A DNA stretch of 64,000 nucleotides from JABDIP01 sp965250245 (lineage in GTDB: Bacteria; Pseudomonadota; Alphaproteobacteria; DSM-16000; Inquilinaceae). Below are positions 8,737 through 16,814 of the stretch, piece after piece; the stretch's first letter is position 1; every line of letters starts with the position of its first letter. The stretch covers positions 2,232,001 through 2,296,000 of the forward strand of contig OZ252296.1 of NCBI GenBank assembly GCA_965250245.1, in the 5' to 3' direction. A model generated the notes under the pieces. The model did no database searches, had not been told where the DNA came from, and saw only the letters and a list, made by a program, of their open reading frames with translations. The translations under genes and the position numbers were made by a program.

Positions 8737-9189
8737 TCAGCGCGGCCAGTCTACGATGCGGTCCTCCAGCGCGTCGTCGTCGACCTCGGTCTCCGACAGC
8801 ACGCGGTGGCGGACCGAGATGCCGGCCTGGTGCACGGTCTCCGGATCGCCGGACACCAGCGGGTGCCACCAGGGCAGATCCTTGCCCTCGGACAGCAGCC
8901 GGTAGGCGCAGGTCGACGGCATCCAGGCGAGCTGGGCGATGGTGTCGGCGCTCAGCACCACGCAATCGGGGACCAGCGTCTGGCGCTCGGCGTAGCGGGT
9001 GCATCGGCAGGTGCCGGAGTCGAGCAGGCGGCAGGCCACATCGGTGTATTCCGTGCGCCCGTCCACCACGTCCTGCAGCTTGACCAGGCAGCATTTGGCG
9101 CAGCCGTCGCAGAGGGATTCCCATTCCCCGGCGGTCATTTCGGCCAGGGATTTATGTCGCCAGAAGGGTCTGTCCTCGGGTGCCGTCAT
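8737..9189 (-). CDS. YcgN/UPF0260 family cysteine-cluster protein
   Basis: 150 residues from ATG 9189 (MTAPEDRPFWRHKSLAEM); the open frame extends 24 codons further upstream but that part has no family resemblance. The cysteine pattern CDGCAKCC followed by VACRLLDSGTCRCTRY and LVPDC is that of the YkgJ/YcgN group of putative zinc or iron-sulphur binding proteins. Tryptophan-rich ends (FWRHKSL, PWWHPLVSG) also fit. The family's function is unknown. It is the upstream partner of the DUF1491 gene. Confidence 0.85.
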   Translation of the reverse strand: MTAPEDRPFWRHKSLAEMTAGEWESLCDGCAKCCLVKLQDVVDGRTEYTDVACRLLDSGTCRCTRYAERQTLVPDCVVLSADTIAQLAWMPSTCAYRLLSEGKDLPWWHPLVSGDPETVHQAGISVRHRVLSETEVDDDALEDRIVDWPR

Positions 9190-9388
9190 CGGCGCTCCGG
9201 ACGATGTGCTCCGGGCAGCGGCCGGAGCTGCTCCAGGTTGCTCAAATCCTTGGCATTTCAACGATTGTTAAGGGGAAATTTAACATTCCTATCTACGACG
9301 GAATAGAGAGCGGCGGTCGCCCTATCGCAGGCCGTCATGTCTTCTTGTCTTTGCGTTTGCCCAGCCGCCAACGGGTAAAGCCGGCCTG

Positions 9389-10987
9389 ATGTCGATCATC
9401 GCTGTTATAGACGACCGCGGAACCAACCGCAAAGTCCTGGCCCGGCTGGCCTCGTCGCTGGAGGAGAACGCGATCGTCAAGGCCTTCGCCGACCCGCGCG
9501 ACGCCCTGACCTGGTCCAAGACCAACATTCCCGACCTGGTGGTCACCGACTTCAAGATGCCGGAGATGGACGGCGCGGACTTCATCCGCAAGTTCCGCGA
9601 GGTGCCGAACTGCGCCGAGATCCCGGTCATGGTGGTGACCGCCTATGAGGATCGCAGCTTCCGCTACGCGGCACTCGATGCCGGCGCGACGGATTTCCTG
9701 CTGACGCCGGTCGACCATCACGAATTCCGCGCCCGGTCGCGCAACCTGCTGACCCTGCGCCAGCACCAGAAGCTGGTCAACGAGCGCGCCATCACCCTGG
9801 AACGGCGCATCGAGCGGGAGACAGACCAGCACGAGCGGGCCCTGCGCGAGAGCCACAAGCGCCTGCTGCGGGTGATCGACGCGGTGCCGGCGATGATCAG
9901 CGCCACCACCTCCACCGGCCGCTATGCCTTCATCAACTCCTACCAGGCCAACCTGTTCGGCGTCGGGCCGGACGAGGCGTCCGGCAAGACCGCCGTGGAG
10001 CTGCTGGACAACGATTACTCGCGCAACGCCCTGACCCTGGATCTGGAGATCTTCGAGACCGGCGACGCGCCGCCGAGCTTCGAGGAGATGTTCATCACGT
10101 CGAAGGGCGTGCAGCGCATCTTCCTGACCACCAAATCGCCGGTGCGCAACGATCTTGGCCGCATCACCCATGTGGTGACGGTGTCGCTGGACATCACCGA
10201 CCGCAAGGAGGCGGAAGCCGCGCTGATCGACGCCAAGGAGGCGGCGGAGCTGGCCAACCGCACCAAGTCCGAGTTCCTGGCCAATATGAGCCACGAGCTG
10301 CGGACGCCGCTGAACGCCATCGTGGGCTTCGCCCAGGTCATCAAGGCGGAGGTGTTCGGCCCGGTCGGCACCCAGAAATACCTGGAATACTGCCGCGACA
10401 TCGAGACCAGCGGCGCGCTGCTGTGCCAGATCATCGAGGACATCCTGGACGTCTCGAAGATCGAGGCCGGGACCATCCCGCTGAACGAGGACACGGTCAA
10501 TGTGGCGGGCCTGATCGACGACGTCGTGCGTCTGGCGGCGGAGCGGGCCAAGCTGGCCAATGTCCAGGTTCGCACCAAGGTGGCCGACCCGGATGTCTGC
10601 GTCTGGGCCGACCCGTCGAAGCTGAAGCAGGTGCTGCTGAACCTGCTGACCAACGCCATCAAGTTCACCTCGGCCGGCGGCCAGGTCACGGTCGCTGCCA
10701 AGCCGGTTTCCGGCGGCTTCACCTTCGTGGTGGAGGACACCGGCATCGGCATGGACGAGGAGGAGGTCAAGATCGCGGTGACCCGCTTCGGCCGGGTCGA
10801 GGGACCGATCGCGGCCAGCCAGCCCGGCACCGGGCTCGGCCTGACCCTGGCGATCGACCTGACCGAGTTGCATGGCGGCAAGGTCACCATCGACAGCAAG
10901 AAGGGGCGGGGCACCAAGGTCACCGTGTCGCTGCCGGCCAACCGTGTCGTCTCGATGGTGCGGAAGAAGAGAAAGATCTCCGGCTGA
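9389..10987 (+). CDS. receiver-PAS hybrid sensor histidine kinase
   Basis: 532-residue cytoplasmic kinase. An N-terminal receiver domain (about 1-120) has the acidic pair D8/D9 and phospho-acceptor D54 in VVTDFKMPEMDG. It is followed by a coiled-coil linker (about 120-160), a PAS domain (about 160-275), the HisKA helix pair with H302 in ANMSHELRTPLN, and an HATPase_c domain with N-box LLTNAIKFT, VEDTGIGM and GTGLGLTLA. A receiver at the front of a kinase suggests that its activity is set by another kinase. The gene is 30 bases ahead of the RpfC-like hybrid kinase and is probably co-transcribed, so the two may form one phosphorelay. There are no membrane segments. The stimulus is unknown. Confidence 0.9.
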   Translation: MSIIAVIDDRGTNRKVLARLASSLEENAIVKAFADPRDALTWSKTNIPDLVVTDFKMPEMDGADFIRKFREVPNCAEIPVMVVTAYEDRSFRYAALDAGATDFLLTPVDHHEFRARSRNLLTLRQHQKLVNERAITLERRIERETDQHERALRESHKRLLRVIDAVPAMISATTSTGRYAFINSYQANLFGVGPDEASGKTAVELLDNDYSRNALTLDLEIFETGDAPPSFEEMFITSKGVQRIFLTTKSPVRNDLGRITHVVTVSLDITDRKEAEAALIDAKEAAELANRTKSEFLANMSHELRTPLNAIVGFAQVIKAEVFGPVGTQKYLEYCRDIETSGALLCQIIEDILDVSKIEAGTIPLNEDTVNVAGLIDDVVRLAAERAKLANVQVRTKVADPDVCVWADPSKLKQVLLNLLTNAIKFTSAGGQVTVAAKPVSGGFTFVVEDTGIGMDEEEVKIAVTRFGRVEGPIAASQPGTGLGLTLAIDLTELHGGKVTIDSKKGRGTKVTVSLPANRVVSMVRKKRKISG

Positions 10988-11016
10988 CGCCCGATCGCAA
11001 GGAATAGGGGCACAGC

Positions 11017-13845
11017 ATGGGCCTAGCAAAACGAACGGCCGATCCGGTGAAGGAGATCCCGGAAACGGACGAGCCCGAAGCGGACATCGAAACCACGGAA
11101 GCGCCGAGCCGTCGGTCCAAGACGGCCACCATCGGATTGGCAATCAGCGCCGTCACCGCCGTCCTGTTCAGCAGCATCGCCTTCTGGCTGTCCGGGTTCT
11201 GGGCCGCGCGGCCCTATCTCTATTCCCTGCTCATCGCCACGGCGACCATGCTGCCCGTGGTCGCGGCGGCCCTGTATTTCCCGGGCTGGCGCGCCCAGTT
11301 GGCGATCCTGCGCCAGCGGCCGGATTCGGAACTCGAGCAGATCATCGTCCGTATCCTGATGCTGGGCGTCATCTCGCTGTTCCTGTTCATCGCCGCCTGG
11401 TTCGACGGATTCGGCCCGAAGCTGACCGGTTCGCTGCTGACGTCGGCGGTCGGGCAATGCCTGAGCTGGGCGCTGCTGGTGCACCTGATCCACAGCCCGG
11501 CGCAATCGACCCCGCGGCGCATCGTCGGCATCTTCTGCGACCAGTTCATCATCTCCTGGTGGGTGTTCAGCGCCGGCGAGGTCACGGCGGGGATCTACCC
11601 GTTCATGCTGTGGGCGACCTTCGGGCACGGATTCCGCTATGGCGTGCGGTTCCTGATCATCGCCGCCGTGGTCAGCGCCCTGTGCTTCGGCTTCGTGCTG
11701 GTGCAAAGCGACTATTGGGCGGCGAACCTGCATGCCGGCATCGGCCTGTGGATCGGCCTCCTGATCCTGCCGGCCTATGTGACGCCGCTGATCGAACGGC
11801 TCAATCGCGCTCGGGCGCAGGCGGAGGAGGCGAACCGCGCCAAGGGCCGCTTCCTCGCCACCATGAGCCACGAGCTGCGCACGCCGCTGACCGCGATCAT
11901 CGGCATGGGCGAGCTGCTCAAATCGACCCGGATCGACAACGACCAGCGCAGCATGGTGGCGACGGTCGACACCTCGGCCCAGTCGCTGCTGGCGCTGATC
12001 AACGACATTCTGGATTTCTCCAAGGTCGAGGCCGGCAAGCTGTCCCTGGACCTCGCCAATTGCAACATCCACGAGGTGGTGGCGCGGGTCTGGATGATCC
12101 TGCACGGGCAGGCGGAGCAGAAGGGGCTGCGGCTGCGGATCACGCTGGATACCCGGGCGCGGTATCTGGTGGAGGCCGACAGCAAGCGCCTCGGCCAGGT
12201 GCTGATCAACCTCGTCGGCAATGCCATCAAGTTCACCGAGACCGGCGAGGTCGAGCTGGTCATGCGGCTGCACGAGGAGAGCGCCGACCAGATCTGGCTC
12301 TGCTTCGAGGTCCGGGATACCGGCATCGGCATCCCGCCGGAGAAGCAGGCGTCGATCTTCGAGGGCTTCACCCAGGCGGACGATTCCATCGGCCGGCGCT
12401 ATGGCGGCACCGGCCTGGGGCTGTCCATATCCCGCCAGATGATCGAGCTGATGGGCGGGCGCATCATGGTCGACAGCGTGCCGGGCGAGGGCAGCACCTT
12501 CCGCGTCGCCGTGCCCTTCGTGCCGGAATCGGTCGAGCCGGACGCGCCGCTGAAGGCGGAGGGCGCGTCGCTGATCCTGGTCAGCTCCGATCGCGAGGTG
12601 ACCGACCGGCTGTTCCTGGCCATGGCGCGCTGGCAGGTCGAGCCGGTGATCGTCGAGCACGAGGAAACGCTGCGCGGCATCCTGGCGGAAGACAAGGCCA
12701 TGGGCGGCACCATCGTGGTGGTCAACGACCAGAAGGGCGATCCGCTGGTCGATGCCTTCGCGACGCTGATGGCGGCGCGGCCCGCCGATGCCCAGCCGGC
12801 GGTGATCGAGGTCTCCGAGGAGGTCCAGAACGTCATTCACCGGACCCGCGAATGGGCCGTGGATTTCGCCCTGGTGGCGCCGGATGACGGGCCGGCCCTG
12901 CGCCAGGCGCTGCATGCCGCGCTGGCGATGCGGGTGCCGTTCGCGGCCCAGGCCGCCTATTCCAGGGAACTGGAGTCCGGCACCGGATCCCCTGCCGCCG
13001 CCGCCACCCGGACGGCGCCGCGCCGGGTCCTGCTGGCCGAGGACAACGGCACCAACCGGCTGGTCATTACACGCGTCCTGGAAATGGCGGGGCACAAGGT
13101 GGTCCCGGCGGCCGATGGCGACGAGGCGCTGGACCTGCTGGCGGCCGGCAATCTGGACATCGCGCTGATGGATCTGAACATGCCGGGCACCAGCGGCCTG
13201 GACGTGGTGCGGCTGCACCGGATGTCCGAGGCGCCGGACGAGCATCTGCCGATCGTCGCCCTGACCGCAGACGCGACCGCGCAGGCCCGCCAGGACTGCG
13301 CCGATGCCGGCATGGACGATTATCTGACCAAGCCGGTGGAGCCGGAGAAACTGTTCGCCAAGATCGAGCGTCTGGCCCCGGTGGCGGCCGACGAGATGGC
13401 CGCTGAGCCAGCCGCCTCGGCGGAGGAGGAGATCGTCACGCCGATCTCCCAGCATCCGCAATACCGCACCATCGTCGAGCCGGTGATCGACCACAGCGCG
13501 CTGGATGCGCTGCGCAAGCTCGACACCGACGGCAAGTTCGTGACCGAGGTGCTGACCGAATTCCTGGCCGATACCGATGCGACCCTGGCGGAGATGGCCA
13601 CGGCGACGGAACGGGGGGATTCCCTGACGTTCAAGGACGCGGCGCACTCCCTGCGCAGCAGCGCCAACCATGTCGGGGCGCTGCGCATGGTGCGCATGCT
13701 GCTCGACGTCCGGGAATTCGACCCCGATCAGTTCGAGGCGATCAGCGCCGACGTGATGCCGCGCCTGCGCACCGAATTCTCGGAAGTCCGCGCCCGGCTG
13801 GAATCGGAGATCGGCAAGAAGCGCGCCAGCCGCTCGCGGCGATAG
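11017..13845 (+). CDS. RpfC-like membrane hybrid histidine kinase with receiver and HPt domains
   Basis: 942 residues. The N-terminal 260 residues hold six to seven hydrophobic helices with the segment HGFRYGVRFLIIAAV, which resembles the sensory membrane domain of RpfC, the DSF receptor of Xanthomonas. Then come HisKA with H285 (ATMSHELRTPL), HATPase_c (NAIKFTETGEV, DTGIGIPPEKQ, GTGLGLSIS), a degenerate receiver-like stretch (about 515-640), a canonical receiver with D719 in ALMDLNMPG, and a C-terminal HPt domain with H877 in AAHSLRSSANHVG. This order (HK-REC-HPt) is that of RpfC. The convergent neighbour is an RpfF-like synthase, which strongly supports DSF-type fatty-acid sensing. No RpfG-like HD-GYP regulator is in the window. 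Confidence 0.88.
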   Translation: MGLAKRTADPVKEIPETDEPEADIETTEAPSRRSKTATIGLAISAVTAVLFSSIAFWLSGFWAARPYLYSLLIATATMLPVVAAALYFPGWRAQLAILRQRPDSELEQIIVRILMLGVISLFLFIAAWFDGFGPKLTGSLLTSAVGQCLSWALLVHLIHSPAQSTPRRIVGIFCDQFIISWWVFSAGEVTAGIYPFMLWATFGHGFRYGVRFLIIAAVVSALCFGFVLVQSDYWAANLHAGIGLWIGLLILPAYVTPLIERLNRARAQAEEANRAKGRFLATMSHELRTPLTAIIGMGELLKSTRIDNDQRSMVATVDTSAQSLLALINDILDFSKVEAGKLSLDLANCNIHEVVARVWMILHGQAEQKGLRLRITLDTRARYLVEADSKRLGQVLINLVGNAIKFTETGEVELVMRLHEESADQIWLCFEVRDTGIGIPPEKQASIFEGFTQADDSIGRRYGGTGLGLSISRQMIELMGGRIMVDSVPGEGSTFRVAVPFVPESVEPDAPLKAEGASLILVSSDREVTDRLFLAMARWQVEPVIVEHEETLRGILAEDKAMGGTIVVVNDQKGDPLVDAFATLMAARPADAQPAVIEVSEEVQNVIHRTREWAVDFALVAPDDGPALRQALHAALAMRVPFAAQAAYSRELESGTGSPAAAATRTAPRRVLLAEDNGTNRLVITRVLEMAGHKVVPAADGDEALDLLAAGNLDIALMDLNMPGTSGLDVVRLHRMSEAPDEHLPIVALTADATAQARQDCADAGMDDYLTKPVEPEKLFAKIERLAPVAADEMAAEPAASAEEEIVTPISQHPQYRTIVEPVIDHSALDALRKLDTDGKFVTEVLTEFLADTDATLAEMATATERGDSLTFKDAAHSLRSSANHVGALRMVRMLLDVREFDPDQFEAISADVMPRLRTEFSEVRARLESEIGKKRASRSRR

Positions 13846-13900
13846 CGCCGCGCCGGCACGCGGCGTGACCGGGCTCCGATCGTGGTCGATGGGGTGACGG

Positions 13901-13929
13901 CGGCCGTGACCGCGATCCGGTCACGGCCG
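13901..13929. terminator. hairpin between the convergent RpfC-like and RpfF-like genes
   Basis: Perfect 11-base stem (13901-13911 with 13919-13929) around a seven-base loop, midway between the two convergent stop codons. It has no T-tract, so it is either a factor-assisted bidirectional terminator or an mRNA-end stabiliser. Confidence 0.55.
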
Positions 13930-13942
13930 GGCCGAACGCTCG

Positions 13943-14953
13943 TCAGCCGTCCTTGAGCGCGCGGGCGCGCCGCCGGTCCTGGGCCGCGGCCAACCGCTCC
14001 ATCTTGCGCAGATCGGCGTCGGACAGCGACAGCAGCGTCTCGATCCAGATTTCGCCGACGTCCCGCAATTCCTCGAAGGTGACCGGGTTGAAGCGCTGGC
14101 GGGCGCGGATCACGGAGCGCATGGCCGTGTGGCGCGACGCGTTCCGGTCGACATATTGGTGGAACGCCTCCTTGCCCTGGCCGTCCTCGGCAAGCACATC
14201 GACGACGCCCATCTCATAGAGCTCTTCGCCGGAATAGATCTTGCCGCCGGTGATCATGCGCATGGCCATGGCCGGTGTCGTCCGGCGGGCGAGGAAGCTG
14301 AACGAGCCCATTCCGGGGAAGAGGCTGAAGAGGATCTCCGGCAATCCGAACCGGGCGCTGCGCTCCGCCACGATGATGCTGGCCGACAGCGCCGCCTCGA
14401 AGCCGCCGCCAAGCGCGTCGCCCTGAACCAGCGAAACGGTGATGACCGGAAGGTTGAGGCAGGTCCAGTTGACGAACACCTCATGGGTGGCGCGATAGGC
14501 GTATTCGGTCAGCAGGTCGCGGTCCTGTCGCCGGATCACGTCGACGAACAGGCTCAAATCCCCGCCGAGGTTCCACACGCCGGGCATCCGCGAGGCGAGG
14601 ACCACGTATTTCAGGGGCAGCTTGACCGTATTGTAGGCGTTGGCCGACGAGATCAGGGCGTTCTGGAGACGGCCGACATCGCGGAGCAGTCCAGGGGTGA
14701 AACAGGGCCGTTCGGCGAAATTGAACCAGAGCCAGCAGATGTTCCGGTCGTGATCGAGTTCGACCTCGGATTCCTCGAATTGCTCGGCCGCCATGCGGGA
14801 TTCCAGTTCGGCCCGCCACTTCTTCTCCAGTTGGTGCCCGGGCTCGCCCTCAAGGGCCGCCACGTCGCCGATGTCTCGACCACGCCTCCCCGACGGGTTG
14901 CTGGCCGTCCTGGCCGTCGGCAACACCGCTACCGTTTCCACATTCCGATCCAT
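13943..14953 (-). CDS. rpfF: RpfF-like DSF (cis-2-unsaturated fatty acid) synthase
   Basis: 336 residues of the crotonase superfamily. RpfF makes the diffusible signal factor by dehydrating a 3-hydroxyacyl-ACP and releasing the free acid. Resemblance to Xanthomonas RpfF covers FNLGGDL (here WNLGGDLSLFVDVIR), VQGDALGGGFEAALS and GLPEILFSLFPGMG. E186 and E206 correspond to the catalytic pair E141 and E161 of the Xanthomonas enzyme and keep the same 20-residue spacing. The C-terminal EIWIETLLSLSDADLRKMER also matches. The protein is longer than typical RpfF (about 290), with an extra 50-60 residues at the front, so an internal start such as M54 is possible. It faces the RpfC-like sensor convergently. 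Confidence 0.86.
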   Translation of the reverse strand: MDRNVETVAVLPTARTASNPSGRRGRDIGDVAALEGEPGHQLEKKWRAELESRMAAEQFEESEVELDHDRNICWLWFNFAERPCFTPGLLRDVGRLQNALISSANAYNTVKLPLKYVVLASRMPGVWNLGGDLSLFVDVIRRQDRDLLTEYAYRATHEVFVNWTCLNLPVITVSLVQGDALGGGFEAALSASIIVAERSARFGLPEILFSLFPGMGSFSFLARRTTPAMAMRMITGGKIYSGEELYEMGVVDVLAEDGQGKEAFHQYVDRNASRHTAMRSVIRARQRFNPVTFEELRDVGEIWIETLLSLSDADLRKMERLAAAQDRRRARALKDG

Positions 14954-15781
14954 TGCTTAGCGCTCCACTATCTGTAGTTCCATTCGGTATGGACCTGCGC
15001 CCCGTGCACATCTTGTGATTGAAAGCCCCTACATTCGCATTTCCGGTCGGCTTTCCCCCTCTACTCTACCTACCATTTGCGAAAGTTGTGGTAACGGATT
15101 GTTAAGGTTAAGATTTTCCTGCGCGCTTAGAGTCCGAACTTTGTTGCCCGCGATACGTCTCAGATTGGTTCCCCAAAACCGGATATCGTGCCGTGCGAGC
15201 GACCTGTCAGGACGTTTCACAAGGCAAGATAGAGCGATCTTATAGGAAACTTTCCGAAGAGTTCAGCAAAAAAAGCTCAGTTCAAATGTATTTCAGACGG
15301 CAGAACGTAATTTTGTTGAGCAGAAGTTGTATTGAAATTACTCCGAGTATCAAATGTTGGTTGTAGATTTGAGACTTATACAATCGTATATCCGTAAATT
15401 TGTAAGAAATATTAGGTCTAGCGCTGTGACTCTTATTGCCACGCCGATCTACCGGGTCACGGCCCGAAGTCGCTGAAATTGAAGAAAAACGTCGGCAGAC
15501 AAGGCGGTTCCGGCCGGCCGGATGTCATCAGACCAGCCGTTTAGTGGCCAAAGTTGCGGGGGAGCGTGAGCCTTCGGCAGCGCGATCGGAGGGCAAATAC
15601 TCTCGATAGTCGAAAAACTCACTCGCGTGTTTGGCGACGGCGCTGCCTGGGACCGGCACGATATGGGTGTCGGGCGCAGTGGCTTTGCCCCGTGGCCGTT
15701 TCTGCCGCACAATCGGGTTGGGCCCGCCGACCGGCCGGACCGGCGATGGGACGGCGGGGGCGCGGATCGAAAGGAACGACG
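14954..15781. other. long AT-rich intergenic region between rpfF-like and dksA-like genes
   Basis: About 830 bases separate two divergent genes. From about 15010 to 15460 the composition is sharply AT-rich compared with the rest of the window (for example the A-run near 15268 and stretches such as 15300-15410). From about 15470 to 15781 it returns to high GC. I see no credible protein gene or tRNA. It must contain the promoters of both flanking genes and could hold a small RNA or a binding site for a nucleoid protein, neither of which I can demonstrate. Confidence 0.5.
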
Positions 15782-16132
15782 GTGAGCGCTCAGGACGCCA
15801 TCGATGTTGCGGCGATGAAGGGCCGCCTGGAGGACCGCCGCCGCGAGCTGGAGCATCTGACCGAGAGCGGCGCCGGAGCCCGTCGGCCGGTCGAGCTGGA
15901 TCAGACCCGGGTCGGCCGGTTGTCGCGCATGGACGCGCTGCAGAACCAGGCCATGTCGATCGAGACCGAGCGGCGCCGGCAGGTCGAGCTGAAGCGCATC
16001 GAGGCGGCGCTGGAGCGCATCGCGGAGGGCGAGTTCGGCTTCTGCGTGAATTGCGGCGAGCCGATCGCCGTCAGGCGCCTGGAGCTGGACCCCACGACGC
16101 CCAACTGCATCGCCTGCGCCAAGGCGGGCTGA
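15782..16132 (+). CDS. DksA/TraR family zinc-finger protein
   Basis: 116 residues from GTG 15782, chosen because an AAAGGA ribosome site lies eight to twelve bases ahead and the family begins there; the longer upstream frame is low-quality. Residues 15-85 form a helical coiled-coil region (KGRLEDRRRELEHLTES, NQAMSIETERRRQVELKR). The C-terminus is a four-cysteine zinc finger, C-X2-C-X17-C-X2-C (FCVNCGEPIAVRR ... NCIACAKAG). Such proteins bind the RNA polymerase secondary channel or act as short DksA-like regulators. The DxxDxA tip of true DksA is not obvious here, so it is better called TraR/DksA-like. It converges with a cyclophilin gene across a strong hairpin. Confidence 0.85.
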   Translation: MSAQDAIDVAAMKGRLEDRRRELEHLTESGAGARRPVELDQTRVGRLSRMDALQNQAMSIETERRRQVELKRIEAALERIAEGEFGFCVNCGEPIAVRRLELDPTTPNCIACAKAG

Positions 16133-16139
16133 ACGAAAA

Positions 16140-16164
16140 CGGCCCCGCCGAAGGGGCGGGGCCG
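16140..16164. terminator. rho-independent terminator, bidirectional
   Basis: Perfect ten-base GC stem (16140-16149 with 16155-16164) with a five-base loop, between the convergent dksA-like and cyclophilin genes. Four A bases just before it serve as a T-tract for the minus-strand cyclophilin transcript, so it is strongest in that direction. Confidence 0.8.
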
Positions 16165-16184
16165 CGATCGGGGTTCAGACCCGT

Positions 16185-16721
16185 CTAGTTGGCGACGTCG
16201 GCCGCCACGCGCAGGCTGACGATCTTGTCCGGGTTCGCCGGCGGCTCGCCGCGCACGATCTGGTCGACCGCCTCCATGCCTTCGACGACCTGGCCCCAGA
16301 CGGTGTAGTTGCCGTTCAGGAAGGGGGTCGGCACGAAGGTGATGAAGAACTGGCTGTCGGCGCTGTTGGGATCGTTCGTCCGGGCCATGCCCAGCGTGCC
16401 GCGCTGGTAGGGCTCTTCGCTGAACTCGGCCGGCAGCTTCTGGCCGGAGCCGCCGGAGCCGGTGCCGGTCGGGTCGCCGGTCTGGGCCATGAAGCCGTCG
16501 ATCACCCGGTGGAATACAATGCCATCATAAAAGCCCTCGCGCGCCAGCTCCTTGATCCGGGCCACATGCTGCGGCGCCAGGTCGGGGCGCATCTGGATCA
16601 CGACACGGCCGTACTCCAGCTCCAGGTACAGGGTGTTTTCGAGATCCTGCGCGTCGGCAGGTTGGGCGGATCCAGCCATGATAAGTACGAGACTCCCGAG
16701 TAAGCTGATCAGTCGGTTCAT
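16185..16721 (-). CDS. periplasmic cyclophilin-type peptidyl-prolyl isomerase
   Basis: 178 residues with a signal peptide (cleavage near residues 24-25, AQPADA-QDLE). It catalyses cis-trans isomerisation of prolyl bonds during folding of exported proteins. The cyclophilin core is clear: FHRVIDGFMAQTGDPTGTG contains the catalytic Arg and the Gln of the active site, followed by GTLGMARTNDPNSADSQFFI and NGNYTVWGQVVEGMEAVD. The length suits the short bacterial PpiA type. The upstream operon on the same strand starts more than 90 bases away, so it probably has its own promoter. Confidence 0.93.
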   Translation of the reverse strand: MNRLISLLGSLVLIMAGSAQPADAQDLENTLYLELEYGRVVIQMRPDLAPQHVARIKELAREGFYDGIVFHRVIDGFMAQTGDPTGTGSGGSGQKLPAEFSEEPYQRGTLGMARTNDPNSADSQFFITFVPTPFLNGNYTVWGQVVEGMEAVDQIVRGEPPANPDKIVSLRVAADVAN

Positions 16722-16814
16722 CGACCGCGGTTCCCTTCGACAAGGATGACGATGTGCGGCAGGGCTTGGTGGACCGATGGTCCGCCGCCCTTTTAGGCGG
16801 CCGTCGCCGCACTG

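Noticed and set aside
11023..13671. 882-codon minus-strand open frame opposite the RpfC-like kinase
   Set aside because: Runs antisense through all kinase domains with His/Gln/Arg-rich low-complexity sequence; no recognisable protein.
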